A stretch of DNA of 24,951 nt from CAIYXV01 sp035506255 (GCA_035506255.1 DATJPS010000020.1:1-24951); one strand, 5' to 3'; counted from the first letter of the stretch, positions 7,679 to 15,766 are shown. The notes: generated from the sequence alone by a model not told the origin. A program made the numbers and translations.

Positions 7679-8358
7679 TGGAGCATAAAACGACTTTTGA
7701 CCAGGAATTGAGCGAACTTAAAGAAACCATCACGCGGATGGGATTGATGGTGCAGACGCTGATCACCAAGGCAGTGGATTCACTCCAGAAGCTTGACCGC
7801 AGGCTGGCAGAAGCGGTGGTACGTGAGGACGATGAAATCGACCGGCTTGAACTGATAATAGATGAAAAATGTGTCCAATTGATGGCATTAAGGCAGCCGG
7901 AGGCGTCCGATCTTCGTTTCCTGGCGACCGCGATCCGGATCGTCAACGACCTGGAACGGATGGGAGATCTGGCGGAGGATGTGGCGGAGCGCACGATCGA
8001 GCTGGCGGACAAGCCGTTGCTTAAGCCGCTGATCGATATTCCAAAAATGGGCGATCTGGCGGTTCAATCGGTCGCGCTGGTACTGGACGCGTTCATAATG
8101 GGGAACCCTTCCAGGGCCAACGCGATCTGGGTGATCGAGAAAGAAGTGGACCGCCTGCGCGACCAGGTACACGATGAATTGATGGGGATCATGACCCAGG
8201 ATGCCTCAACGGTAACACGGGCCATTCCCTTGTTGTTAGTTTCGCGACATCTGGAACGGATCGTCGATCATTCCACCAATATAGCGGAAGAAGTGGTCTA
8301 CATGATCGAAGCGAAGGTCATAAAGCACGGCGGCAACGAGCAAAACGATAAAAAATGA
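7675..8358 (+). CDS. phoU: PhoU, phosphate signalling regulator
   Basis: 227 residues; its ATG overlaps the pstB stop (ATGA). Tandem PhoU helical repeats are seen: first repeat with LERMGDLAEDVAERTIEL, second with RHLERIVDHSTNIAEEVVYM, each carrying the E/D-rich metal-binding face. PhoU links the Pst transporter to the PhoR/PhoB system and dampens signalling when phosphate is plentiful. The position right after pstB is the classical one. An extra ATG immediately follows the first, so the product may begin one residue later. Confidence 0.96.
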   Translation: MMEHKTTFDQELSELKETITRMGLMVQTLITKAVDSLQKLDRRLAEAVVREDDEIDRLELIIDEKCVQLMALRQPEASDLRFLATAIRIVNDLERMGDLAEDVAERTIELADKPLLKPLIDIPKMGDLAVQSVALVLDAFIMGNPSRANAIWVIEKEVDRLRDQVHDELMGIMTQDASTVTRAIPLLLVSRHLERIVDHSTNIAEEVVYMIEAKVIKHGGNEQNDKK

Positions 8359-8675
8359 ACGAAGGGAACGAAATATTCAAATGTCCGGGAATGGAGATCG
8401 ATCCAACTAGGCATGAGGTTTTAATAAACGGCCGGCCGGTCGACCTGACGGTCAAAGAATTCAACCTTCTGCAGTTCCTGGTAAAGAATGAAGGGCGGGT
8501 CTTTAATCGCGACCAACTGCTTAAAAACGTTTGGGGAGAGCAGAGCGAGATAAAGAGCCGGACGGTCGATGTTCACATCCGGCGGATCAGGGAAAAGATC
8601 GCGGAAATGAGCAAATCTCTGCTGACCCTGCGCGGCGTCGGATATAAATTCAGGATAAATGGCAAAAGAAAATAA
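8355..8675 (+). CDS. Receiver-less PhoB/OmpR-type winged-helix protein
   Basis: 106 residues, ATG overlapping the phoU stop. The entire protein is one Trans_reg_C winged helix: INGRPVDLTVKEFNLLQFLV, then EGRVFNRDQLLKNVWG, recognition helix SRTVDVHIRRIREKI, and wing LTLRGVGYKF. No receiver domain precedes it; the upstream bases are phoU. Full-length PhoB-type regulators are about 230 residues, so this is an output domain only. It lies in an operon fed by a Pho box, the kind of 11-bp repeat this domain family binds. It could bind such sites without phosphorylation, as autoregulator or competitor of PhoB. Partner and effect are inference. Confidence 0.9.
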   Translation: MNEGNEIFKCPGMEIDPTRHEVLINGRPVDLTVKEFNLLQFLVKNEGRVFNRDQLLKNVWGEQSEIKSRTVDVHIRRIREKIAEMSKSLLTLRGVGYKFRINGKRK

Positions 8676-10203
8676 AAGCGGTTTTCCGGTCAGGCTGGGA
8701 AGCATCGATATCGGATCGAATGCGATCCGTTTTTCCGCCGCGGAATTTGACGATCAGGCTGATTTCCGGGTTCTTAATTCGGAGAGGATCCCGGTCCGGC
8801 TTGGCCAATCCGTGTTCCTATGCGGGTCGTTCGATAAAAAGACCATGGACCTGGCGGTGAAAGCGATAGATTCGTTCAGAAAGAAGATGCAGGCGCTCCA
8901 GCTGGAGCGATACCGCGCGGTGGCGACCAGCGCGGTAAGGGAAAGCACGAACGGCGCTTATCTTATCGAACAGATACGGCAAAAGACTGGTATTGAGGTC
9001 GAATCGATATCGGGGTCAGAAGAGGCAAGGTTGGTTTATCTTTCGGTAAAGAATAAGGTCAAGCTGGGCAACCGCAAATGGATAATGGCCGACCTGGGCG
9101 GCGGCAGCGTGGAAGTATCGCAGATCACAAGGAACCGGATATTATGGACCGAAACACTGGCGCTGGGAGCGGTGAGACTGCTAGAGGGGTTGGCGGCATT
9201 CAATAACGACCCGGAAAAATTCAAAAAGATCCTGAACGATTATCTTTCGGCATATAAGATCGAATCGCTGACGAGCCGCAAGGTACGAGGCCAAACGATG
9301 ATCGCGACCGGAGGGAACATAGAAAGGATCGCGCGTATCGCCGGAGTGGAGGATGATCCAAGCGGGAACGGAGTGATCGACCTTAAAATCCTCCGCCGGG
9401 CGATCGATAAGCTATCGGCGCTTACGGTCGCTGAGAGAATGGAAAAATACGGCCTGATGAAGGATCGGGCGGACGTGATTTTGCCGGCGGCGATGGTATA
9501 CGAGCACCTGTGCGGTCTTATCGGGAGTAAGAAGATCATAATCCCGTATGTCGGCGTCAAAGACGGAATACTGTTTGACCTGGCGGCCGAGATATCGTCG
9601 AAGCAGAAAAGCAGTGAAAGCAAGGAAGAAATTGCCGAGGACGCGTGTATAAACCTTGGCCGGAGGTACCGGTTCGACGAGGAGCATGGGCTCCATGTGG
9701 CAAAACTGGCGGTGGAACTGTTCGACCAACTGAAAGGCCGTTACCATTTGAACGGGGAATCGCGCCGCGTGCTGCTGGCGGGATCAATATTGCACGATAT
9801 TGGAACATATATAAATTACAAAGGGCATCACAAACATTCCCTGTACCTGATATTGCAGGCGGAATTGCCGAGTTTTACAACGAACGACATGAAACTGATC
9901 GCCAACCTTGCCAGGTATCACCGGAAGAGCATGCCTAAACCGGACCATCCGGCTTTCAATTCGCTTACCGGCGAAGAAAAGGACAAAGTCAAAAAACTGG
10001 CCGCTCTCATTCGCCTGGCGGACGCCTTAGATCGGGAGCATCTGCAAAAAGTAAAGAATGTGCGCGCGGCGGTGAACGGACACCAGCTGGAATTGAAGCT
10101 GAATTCGGCGGGCGATATCGGGCTTGAAAAATGGGACCTGAAAAAGAAATCAAACATGTTCGAGGAGGTTTACGGGCTCAAAGTGAGCCTTGACCGAAAA
10201 TGA
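8659..10203 (+). CDS. ppx: Exopolyphosphatase Ppx/GppA with C-terminal HD domain
   Basis: 514 residues, overlapping the previous gene by 17 bases. The N-terminal two-lobed ASKHA fold shows phosphate-1 loop SIDIGSNAIRF (DIGSN 17-21), VATSAVREST (about 88-97), phosphate-2 loop MADLGGGSVEVSQ (DLGGGS 145-150) and the adenosine-like loop ATGGNIERIA. The C-terminal third is an HD domain: His343/His346, His379-Asp380 in SILHDIG, and Asp455 in IRLADALD. This long Ppx-HD form degrades polyphosphate or the pppGpp 5' phosphate in known members. Its place in a Pho-controlled operon favours polyphosphate as the substrate. Confidence 0.93.
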   Translation: MAKENKSGFPVRLGSIDIGSNAIRFSAAEFDDQADFRVLNSERIPVRLGQSVFLCGSFDKKTMDLAVKAIDSFRKKMQALQLERYRAVATSAVRESTNGAYLIEQIRQKTGIEVESISGSEEARLVYLSVKNKVKLGNRKWIMADLGGGSVEVSQITRNRILWTETLALGAVRLLEGLAAFNNDPEKFKKILNDYLSAYKIESLTSRKVRGQTMIATGGNIERIARIAGVEDDPSGNGVIDLKILRRAIDKLSALTVAERMEKYGLMKDRADVILPAAMVYEHLCGLIGSKKIIIPYVGVKDGILFDLAAEISSKQKSSESKEEIAEDACINLGRRYRFDEEHGLHVAKLAVELFDQLKGRYHLNGESRRVLLAGSILHDIGTYINYKGHHKHSLYLILQAELPSFTTNDMKLIANLARYHRKSMPKPDHPAFNSLTGEEKDKVKKLAALIRLADALDREHLQKVKNVRAAVNGHQLELKLNSAGDIGLEKWDLKKKSNMFEEVYGLKVSLDRK

Positions 10204-10883
10204 AAAAGGAAACGAACCAGATAAAAGGTAAACTGATCGCCGTCGAGGGCCTGGATGGTTCTGGCAAATCGACGCAGATCCACTTGGTGCACCAGTGGCT
10301 GGTCGGTCTCGGCTGCCGGCTATTTTTTACTGAATGGAACTCATCCGATCTGGTCAAAGAAGCGACCAAGAAAGGGAAAAAAAGGCAGCTGCTGACGCCT
10401 ACCACCTTCAGCCTGATCCATGCCACCGATTTCGCGGACCGCTATGAGAGGCAAATACTGCCGATGCTGAAAGGAGGATATATCGTTCTTTGCGACCGAT
10501 ATATCTTCACTTCCTTTGCCCGGGACGGGGTAAGGGGATGCGACGGAGGCTGGCTTAAGAAGCTATACGGCTTTGCCGCGATTCCGGATGCTACGCTTTA
10601 CTTCCGCGTTCCCCTGCCTGAAGCGCTGGCGCGGATCATGTCCGGCCGTCCCAACCTTAAATATTTCGAGGCGGGAATGGATATGAAATATTCGGACGAC
10701 ATCAACCAGAGCTTTGAGATCTTCCAAGGGAAGATCATGGGGAAATACGACCAAATGGTGACGGAATACGGCTTTAGGGTTATCGATGCTACCCGTAACA
10801 TCCCTTCTCAGCAAGATGAGGTCAGGAAATATATCGCCGGCAAGATCGATCTGGCGCAATATATGAAGAAGGATGGAAGATGA
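10200..10883 (+). CDS. Thymidylate-kinase-like P-loop kinase, copy 1
   Basis: 227 residues, overlapping ppx by four bases. Fold of the thymidylate kinase superfamily: Walker A GLDGSGKST (17-25), then a DRY motif (99-101, VLCDRYIFTSFARDG). In true Tmk the helix after DRY carries the Tyr-Gln pair that reads thymine; here the segment is DRYIFTSFARDGVRG, so the nucleotide-reading residues differ. dTMP may therefore not be the substrate. A second, diverged copy follows. PPK2 polyphosphate kinases are structurally related to this superfamily, and the neighbour is an exopolyphosphatase, so a polyphosphate- or phosphate-linked role is plausible but unproven. Confidence 0.75.
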   Translation: MKKETNQIKGKLIAVEGLDGSGKSTQIHLVHQWLVGLGCRLFFTEWNSSDLVKEATKKGKKRQLLTPTTFSLIHATDFADRYERQILPMLKGGYIVLCDRYIFTSFARDGVRGCDGGWLKKLYGFAAIPDATLYFRVPLPEALARIMSGRPNLKYFEAGMDMKYSDDINQSFEIFQGKIMGKYDQMVTEYGFRVIDATRNIPSQQDEVRKYIAGKIDLAQYMKKDGR

Positions 10884-11590
10884 GCGAAAAGAAATTTTAC
10901 CGCCAGCCGCCGCCCGGGGTAAATCCCAAAAAACTGCCGGGACTTCTGGTCGTGATCGAAGGCACTGATTCGTCGGGGCGTTCGACCCAGATCGGGCTGC
11001 TGGCCAGCTGGTTGGAGCAAAAAGGTTACGCGGTGGCGCAAGCGGGATTAAAAAGGTCCCAGCTGGTGGGCGAAGCTCTGGAAGAGGCCAAAAAGGGCAA
11101 TGTATTGAGCCCTCGCACCATGTCACTGTTCTATGCGACCGATTTTTACGACCAGTTGGAGAACCGCATAATCTCGGCCCTGCGGGCGGGATACGTGGTG
11201 CTTGCAGACCGATATATATTTACGCTGATGGTAAGGGATATTGTTAGGGGTGCCGATAAAGACTGGCTTAAATCGCTCTATTCAATGGCGGTCGTACCGG
11301 ACGTGACGTTCTATCTCCATCTTTCATGGCGGGCGCTGGTAGAACGGACGATGAAAACCTATTCGAACCTGGATTACTGGGAATCGGGTATGGACCTTGG
11401 CCTATCCCGCGATTGGTTCGACAGTTTCTCCAAATACCAGAGAAAGGTAAGGACCGAATTCGGGAAATTGGCGAAAGAATATAAATTCATCGAGATCGAC
11501 GCTAACCACCCGGTTGAAGAGACCAACCGCGAGATCAAATCCCACCTGGAGGCCATGCTTGAAAAGCATTATATAAATGGAAAACAATAA
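10880..11590 (+). CDS. Thymidylate-kinase-like protein, copy 2, altered Walker A
   Basis: 236 residues; starts four bases before the end of copy 1, its paralogue (shared blocks: ATDF near residue 86, then ADRYIFTLMVRDIVRG against CDRYIFTSFARDGVRG). The P-loop reads GTDSSGRST (28-36): the invariant Lys is Arg34 (codon CGT at 10979-10981). Replacing this Lys usually abolishes or strongly lowers phosphoryl transfer. It also has a Pro-rich N-terminal extension of about 20 residues (RQPPPGVNPKK). It may be a non-catalytic or regulatory partner of copy 1, or an enzyme that tolerates Arg. Function unknown. Confidence 0.75.
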   Translation: MSEKKFYRQPPPGVNPKKLPGLLVVIEGTDSSGRSTQIGLLASWLEQKGYAVAQAGLKRSQLVGEALEEAKKGNVLSPRTMSLFYATDFYDQLENRIISALRAGYVVLADRYIFTLMVRDIVRGADKDWLKSLYSMAVVPDVTFYLHLSWRALVERTMKTYSNLDYWESGMDLGLSRDWFDSFSKYQRKVRTEFGKLAKEYKFIEIDANHPVEETNREIKSHLEAMLEKHYINGKQ

Positions 11591-11912
11591 ACGGGAAACG
11601 CTGAATAAAGAAAAGGTAAAACTGGTGCAAAAAACCGTAAAAGAGCTTTCCCTGCTCGGGTCGGAACTGAAACAATTGATAAATATTTTCTCGATCCGGC
11701 TGGATGCGGACCTGGCCGAGATCCGGACAATTATCGAAGGCCGCGGCATAACTGGACAGAAGATCGTTCTGCCATCCTCCAAGAAACTATCCAAGATACT
11801 CAAAACAATGAAGAAGATCAGGATAAAACCCCAAAAAGCGCGCGGGAAAGACTTTATAAAACTGCAAAAGGCGGTAAGGAAGATGGTCGGATTATTGCCG
11901 AGACAGCCATAA
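11577..11912 (+). CDS. Small basic helical protein, unknown
   Basis: 111 residues, overlapping the preceding kinase-like gene by 14 bases and followed by a start inside its own stop, so it is embedded in the operon. It is Lys/Arg-rich, predicted mostly helical (KEKVKLVQKTVKELSLLGSE; LSKILKTMKKIRIKPQKARG), with no signal peptide or membrane segment. I recognise no family. The tight overlaps on both sides support that it is translated. Confidence 0.6.
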   Translation: MENNKRETLNKEKVKLVQKTVKELSLLGSELKQLINIFSIRLDADLAEIRTIIEGRGITGQKIVLPSSKKLSKILKTMKKIRIKPQKARGKDFIKLQKAVRKMVGLLPRQP

Positions 11913-12295
11913 TGGCTAGGTTGGTGGTCCTTTTTGTTTGTGTTGAGAATTCCTGCCGGTCGCAAATGGCGGAAGGCTGGGCTCGCCATTTATTCGGCGA
12001 TAAGCTCGATGCCTATTCGGCGGGGTCAAAGCCGTCCGGAGCGGTTAATTCTGATGCGATCAAAGCAATGTCCGAGATCAATATCGATATTAGCGCTCAA
12101 AGGCCAAAAAGCTTCACCGACCTGCCGGTAAAAAAGTTCGATTGTGTAATTACGATGGGATGCCAGGACGCATGCCCCTTTTTCCCTGCAAAAGAGCATC
12201 TTGATTGGCGTATCGAGGACCCAAAGGGAAAGGGGCTTGATGTATTCAGGCGGGTGAGGGAAGAGATTGGACAAAAGGTCCGCGGGTTGATTTGA
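11912..12295 (+). CDS. arsC: ArsC-type arsenate reductase / LMW phosphatase family
   Basis: 127 residues, starting inside the previous stop (TAATG). Low-molecular-weight tyrosine phosphatase fold: P-loop C10-VENSC-R16 (FVCVENSCRSQMAEGWAR), YSAGSKPSG, and C84-QDA-C88 followed by the DP catalytic acid motif (EDPKGKG, Asp103). The Cys pair after the P-loop is the hallmark of thioredoxin-coupled arsenate reductases. It would reduce arsenate that enters through the phosphate importers. No arsenite exporter is seen here, so a phosphatase role remains possible. Last gene of the long Pho operon. Confidence 0.85.
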   Translation: MARLVVLFVCVENSCRSQMAEGWARHLFGDKLDAYSAGSKPSGAVNSDAIKAMSEINIDISAQRPKSFTDLPVKKFDCVITMGCQDACPFFPAKEHLDWRIEDPKGKGLDVFRRVREEIGQKVRGLI

Positions 12296-12322
12296 GGACC
12301 ACCGGCGAAATTGGAAGATCTG

Positions 12323-12377
12323 GTAACAGTATCTTCATCTGGCCTTAACTCAATATTTACTCAATGTTTACAACGAA
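12323..12377 (+). promoter_or_regulatory. Pho-box-like array upstream of the Porin_5-like gene
   Basis: 11-bp periodic blocks GTAACAGTATC, TTCATCTGGCC, TTAACTCAATA, TTTACTCAATG and TTTACAACGAA tile 12323-12377. The last three are good matches to the TTAACA/TTTACA repeats found at the other three Pho boxes here; the first two are weaker. A possible weak -10 (GAAATT, 12382-12387) begins 15 bases after the start of the last repeat, the same offset as elsewhere, but it matches TATAAT at only three positions. Confidence 0.6.
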
Positions 12378-12419
12378 AAATGAAATTACGGCCGAACGCG
12401 GCGAGATAAAAAATCAGAG

Positions 12420-13880
12420 GTGAACGATAACTTCATGAACATCAACAAGGCTTCCGCGCTGCTGAGAATGCTGGACTATTACAGCTGGTTGAATCACGGC
12501 CATCAGTTGAAAAAGGATTATGCATTGCCGGACGGCACCCCCGAAACCGTTAGATTTGTATATAAAGAAAAAGGGATGGAGCAGGCGATCAGGAGATTCG
12601 TAGGGGAGGAGATGGCGCCGCAGGAGAAGAAGGAGCTGATGGACAGACTGGGGATAAAAGGAGACGACGTTGATTTGATAAGGCTTATCCTCTCTCAGAT
12701 ACTGGACCGGCCGGACGATGAAAAAGACCTGGATGCGGCGCTGTACCGGATTGATGCCGCGCAATGCAAAGAGCCGGAAGGGAAAAAACCGGCCGAAAAA
12801 GGATCCGACGCCAAACCATTCACTTTCAGCGATATGTTCTCCGGAAATCTGGATTTTAGATTAAGGTATCAAGGGGAGAGGAAAGATAGCGATGCCGTGA
12901 CCCGGAACCGGGGAAGATACCGGATGGAGCTCGCCGCAAAATATGAACCAATAAAAGATTGGCTGCATTTTAACGTCAGCGTCGCCACCGGCGGGACGGA
13001 CCCGCGATCGTTGTATAACACCATGCAGGCCGAGCTTCCCTCGATCATGCTGGGGGGCGCGAATGCCGTGTTTACCACACCAGAAAAGGACTTTACGCTT
13101 GCCGGCGGCAGATTTTACTTTCCTTTTTTCCGCGCCAGCGATATGGTGTTCGCTAATGATATCCGGTGGGAAGGGGCCTACTCTTCTATAAATACGCATG
13201 GGATATTTGTTAATGGAGGGATATTTTCCCTGCGGGAAACAAAAGGGGCGAAATCAAACCCGTATCTTTTCCCCATTCAGGTGGGATACAAAACTAACGT
13301 AAGGAACATGTTCTCATTACAATTGGCTGCCGCTTTTATCGGTGTCGAGAACATCCAGGGCGCAAAAGCGCTTGATGATAATTACCGGAGCGGAGATAAA
13401 ACGAACGAGACCGTTCCGGTGATCGTTAAAGGTAGCGACGGCAAGGATACAACGGAACAGCATTATAAATACGGATACAATTCGGGCCAGCTCAGCTGGG
13501 ACATTGGCTTCAATTACGATAGATATTTTGGCATCTCGCACTACGGGGAATTCATAAAAGCGTTCAATGGGGCAAGCGACAATGCCGGCTATCTGCTAGG
13601 CTTGAGGCTGATGTTCCTTGATAAACAGCTGAAGTTCGATTATTCCTACCGGCGGTTGGGAAGGGAGGCCACGCTTGACGCCTTTCCTGACCCGGATTGC
13701 TATGGCGGGGATACGGATGTTTCAGGGCATAAAGCTTCGATATCAGGTACATATTATAGGAACAACCTGGTGGAGGTTGGCGGGAGCGGAAGCTTTTATC
13801 ACGTGCAAAGAATATCCGGAGACAAGAACCTGCTTAATTTATGGCAAATAAACCCGGTGAATATAAAAGTATTTTTCTGA
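12420..13880 (+). CDS. Porin_5-like outer-membrane beta-barrel, no signal peptide seen
   Basis: 486 residues from a GTG at 12420; a stop at 12381-12383 prevents a longer start, and an ATG lies at codon 6. Residues about 1-120 are helical and charged. From about 138 porin strands begin (FTFSDMFSGNLDFRLRYQGE, then YEPIKDWLHFNVSVATGGTD), resembling the Putative porin (Porin_5) family. The protein ends in NIKVFF, a C-terminal Phe typical of BamA-inserted barrels. No N-terminal hydrophobic signal is present, which is odd for a porin: the true start may be lost by frameshift or sequence error. The Pho-box array just upstream suggests phosphate-starvation control. Confidence 0.7.
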   Translation: MNDNFMNINKASALLRMLDYYSWLNHGHQLKKDYALPDGTPETVRFVYKEKGMEQAIRRFVGEEMAPQEKKELMDRLGIKGDDVDLIRLILSQILDRPDDEKDLDAALYRIDAAQCKEPEGKKPAEKGSDAKPFTFSDMFSGNLDFRLRYQGERKDSDAVTRNRGRYRMELAAKYEPIKDWLHFNVSVATGGTDPRSLYNTMQAELPSIMLGGANAVFTTPEKDFTLAGGRFYFPFFRASDMVFANDIRWEGAYSSINTHGIFVNGGIFSLRETKGAKSNPYLFPIQVGYKTNVRNMFSLQLAAAFIGVENIQGAKALDDNYRSGDKTNETVPVIVKGSDGKDTTEQHYKYGYNSGQLSWDIGFNYDRYFGISHYGEFIKAFNGASDNAGYLLGLRLMFLDKQLKFDYSYRRLGREATLDAFPDPDCYGGDTDVSGHKASISGTYYRNNLVEVGGSGSFYHVQRISGDKNLLNLWQINPVNIKVFF

Positions 13881-13889
13881 ATGATGCTG

Positions 13890-15566
13890 TCAAGCAATGG
13901 GATTGCGGATAATAAGATCACCGTCGATGTTTTTAACCTCGGCCCCGTCAGCGAGAGGGTGGACGCTGACTTTTGCTGCTTCTCCGTCTGCTTTTAAAAC
14001 CACCAGTTTTCTCCCCGGTATACCGGTCAATTTCTGAGCGATCTGGAGCAAGATCGCTTTGCTCAAGCAGGCGTCGATGCCGAATGCCATAACTTCGATC
14101 CCGCACCCTTTCAGCATCGGCAGGGCCCATTCCAGCGCCGATGGCTGCAGTTTTGAAAAAGCGAGAGCCGAATCCCCGAACGACCGGATGCCGATCCTTT
14201 GCAAAGGGCTTTTTTCTGATCCGTCCGGATCGGACCGCGGGTCAAGCTTTATATGGATTATTTGCTCCTTGGCTTTATTTACGGGGGTAGGATGGGACGG
14301 CGCCGGAGGCGGTATAACAATAGAATAGAATAAGTGATTGTGTTTCTTCAGCCAGTCGAAGTATGTTTTCCGGTTCTTAATGAATCTCGCGCGCATGGCG
14401 TCCGCGTAAGGCTTCCATTTTTCCGTCGGAAAGATAAAGCGGATGGTTTTCTCTATCCTTTCATCGTCTGTCATCGCCCGGTGAACTCCTTTTAAAATAC
14501 CCAATTCGATGTTAGGCATATCCCCGTTCTTAATGACACACTCGGAAAAAGTGTCTTTTGCCAATGATTTTACCCCTATCAGGTGGACATAGCTGATCGC
14601 CGCCATCGCTTCCGGATCGGGCAGGCAGTATGCGTCCAATTTGAATACATTTTGCAGGTCCGCTTTCCTCTCCCTTAATTTTTCCATTCTTTTATCCCGC
14701 GCCTCGACAAACCCGGACCATACCTCACAGCCGAACTTACGGATCAAAAGGTATTTAAAGCTGTTCAGCTCTCCCGCTCCGGCCAGATAGAACAGCGAAG
14801 AAGCGAACAGGCTGCCCATCAGCGGCCGCAACATGTCCAGATTTGCCACCTGATTGGAGAACCCCCTCATTTTTCTGGTCCAGTAATTGATCAGGCCGTC
14901 GATCAATGTGATCGACAAGGGGATCGCCAGCCATTCCATGCCCGATCCCCCCGTCAGGGTATGGATAACGGTCTGGGTCAAGGTCAAAAAGGGGAAAGCG
15001 AATCCTGTGACCAATAAAGAGGTTGTTAGCTTGCCGATCTTTATGTGAAACAGATGTTTCAACCATTCTTCTGGATAAAAACGATGTTTTGAGATCAGGT
15101 CTGCGGCTATGTTCCTCAATGCATTTAACGAAAGATACAGGAAGGTTGCGCTAAAAGTGGCCGGAACGCTGGCCAATCCCAGCAAGGATATCTTTATTGG
15201 CTCCATCATCAAATAAAAGCTGGCGGCGACTTTGAAAAGCTGATTGCCGATATACAGCGGGTTCAAATAGGTGATCGGCATATTTTTGGGGCCGGCAGGG
15301 TAAGCGGCCTTAATGGTTTCTCCATCCACTTTGTCCATTGCGGAAATGACCGGTTCTGAATAAGGCATGATCTTATTCCAGTCGCAATACCCGGGATGAA
15401 CGTTCAATTCGGCAAAGGTACGAACGATGAACTTGGTTTCCAGCGGATCCCCGGGGACCTTGTGGTCGATAGGATTGAATCGATAGGTTTGATACCTCCC
15501 TACATATTTCCCTATAGGATGGTTTATTTTGCTTATTACGCTTGGTCTGGTTACGGTGATGGCCAT
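13890..15566 (-). CDS. Multi-pass membrane protein of unknown function
   Basis: 558 residues from the ATG at 15566. A TTG 18 bases earlier (15584) overlaps the -10 region and is rejected. The N-terminal 100 residues are soluble (KINHPIGKYVGRYQTYRF; VHPGYCDWNKIMPYSEPVI). Hydrophobic segments follow at about 115-150, 180-225 and 250-270 (LLGLASVPATFSATFLYLSL; LTTSLLVTGFAFPFLTLTQ; LMGSLFASSLFYLAGAG), then a Lys/Arg-rich helical region, a Pro-rich stretch (IPPPAPSHPTP) and a C-terminal alpha/beta part. I recognise no family. It converges on the porin gene with a ten-base gap. Its promoter carries a perfect-period Pho box, so it is probably induced by phosphate starvation. Confidence 0.75.
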   Translation of the reverse strand: MAITVTRPSVISKINHPIGKYVGRYQTYRFNPIDHKVPGDPLETKFIVRTFAELNVHPGYCDWNKIMPYSEPVISAMDKVDGETIKAAYPAGPKNMPITYLNPLYIGNQLFKVAASFYLMMEPIKISLLGLASVPATFSATFLYLSLNALRNIAADLISKHRFYPEEWLKHLFHIKIGKLTTSLLVTGFAFPFLTLTQTVIHTLTGGSGMEWLAIPLSITLIDGLINYWTRKMRGFSNQVANLDMLRPLMGSLFASSLFYLAGAGELNSFKYLLIRKFGCEVWSGFVEARDKRMEKLRERKADLQNVFKLDAYCLPDPEAMAAISYVHLIGVKSLAKDTFSECVIKNGDMPNIELGILKGVHRAMTDDERIEKTIRFIFPTEKWKPYADAMRARFIKNRKTYFDWLKKHNHLFYSIVIPPPAPSHPTPVNKAKEQIIHIKLDPRSDPDGSEKSPLQRIGIRSFGDSALAFSKLQPSALEWALPMLKGCGIEVMAFGIDACLSKAILLQIAQKLTGIPGRKLVVLKADGEAAKVSVHPLADGAEVKNIDGDLIIRNPIA

Positions 15567-15575
15567 ACCTAACTG

Positions 15576-15581
15576 ATTATC
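15576..15581 (-). promoter_or_regulatory. -10 element (GATAAT), leaderless-type promoter
   Basis: Read on the minus strand, GATAAT begins 15 bases after the start of the last Pho-box repeat and is followed by nine bases and then the ATG at 15566. Transcription would begin at or within a base or two of the start codon. There is no Shine-Dalgarno. Confidence 0.65.
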
Positions 15582-15585
15582 CAAA

Positions 15586-15629
15586 TTAATGATTAAAAAC
15601 AGATAAAACTAATGTAAATGGGGGGTTAA
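15586..15629 (-). promoter_or_regulatory. Pho box: four 11-bp direct repeats
   Basis: On the minus strand the 11-mers TTAACCCCCCA, TTTACATTAGT, TTTATCTGTTT and TTAATCATTAA run without gaps from 15629 to 15586. The last repeat is nearly identical to TTAATCATTCC and TTAATCATGCC at the first pst promoter. With the GATAAT at the same 15-base offset this is a strong candidate PhoB-family operator. Confidence 0.75.
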
Positions 15630-15766
15630 TTCTAACGCATCTTTAAGCAGACCGGTTGGCAGCAATCAGGGTAAGAAAGCGAAATATTTGTGCGGTTTTT
15701 GGCTTTAGCGGCAAGCTATGTTCCAGAAAGTGCATAAAACGGACAAGAAAGCCCCTAAATTAAATC

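Noticed and set aside
12314..12336. GAAGAT/ATCTTC inverted repeat after arsC as a terminator
   Set aside because: Only six base pairs, large loop, no T tract, and it overlaps the Pho-box-like array.
15564..15584. TTG at 15584 as the start of the unknown membrane protein
   Set aside because: It lies between the Pho-box repeats and the -10 hexamer, so it would be upstream of transcription; the ATG at 15566 fits better.
15630..15766. Further gene or structured RNA in the gap between the two minus-strand genes
   Set aside because: No open frame with a ribosome site and no clear hairpin-plus-T terminator were found beyond the Pho box.
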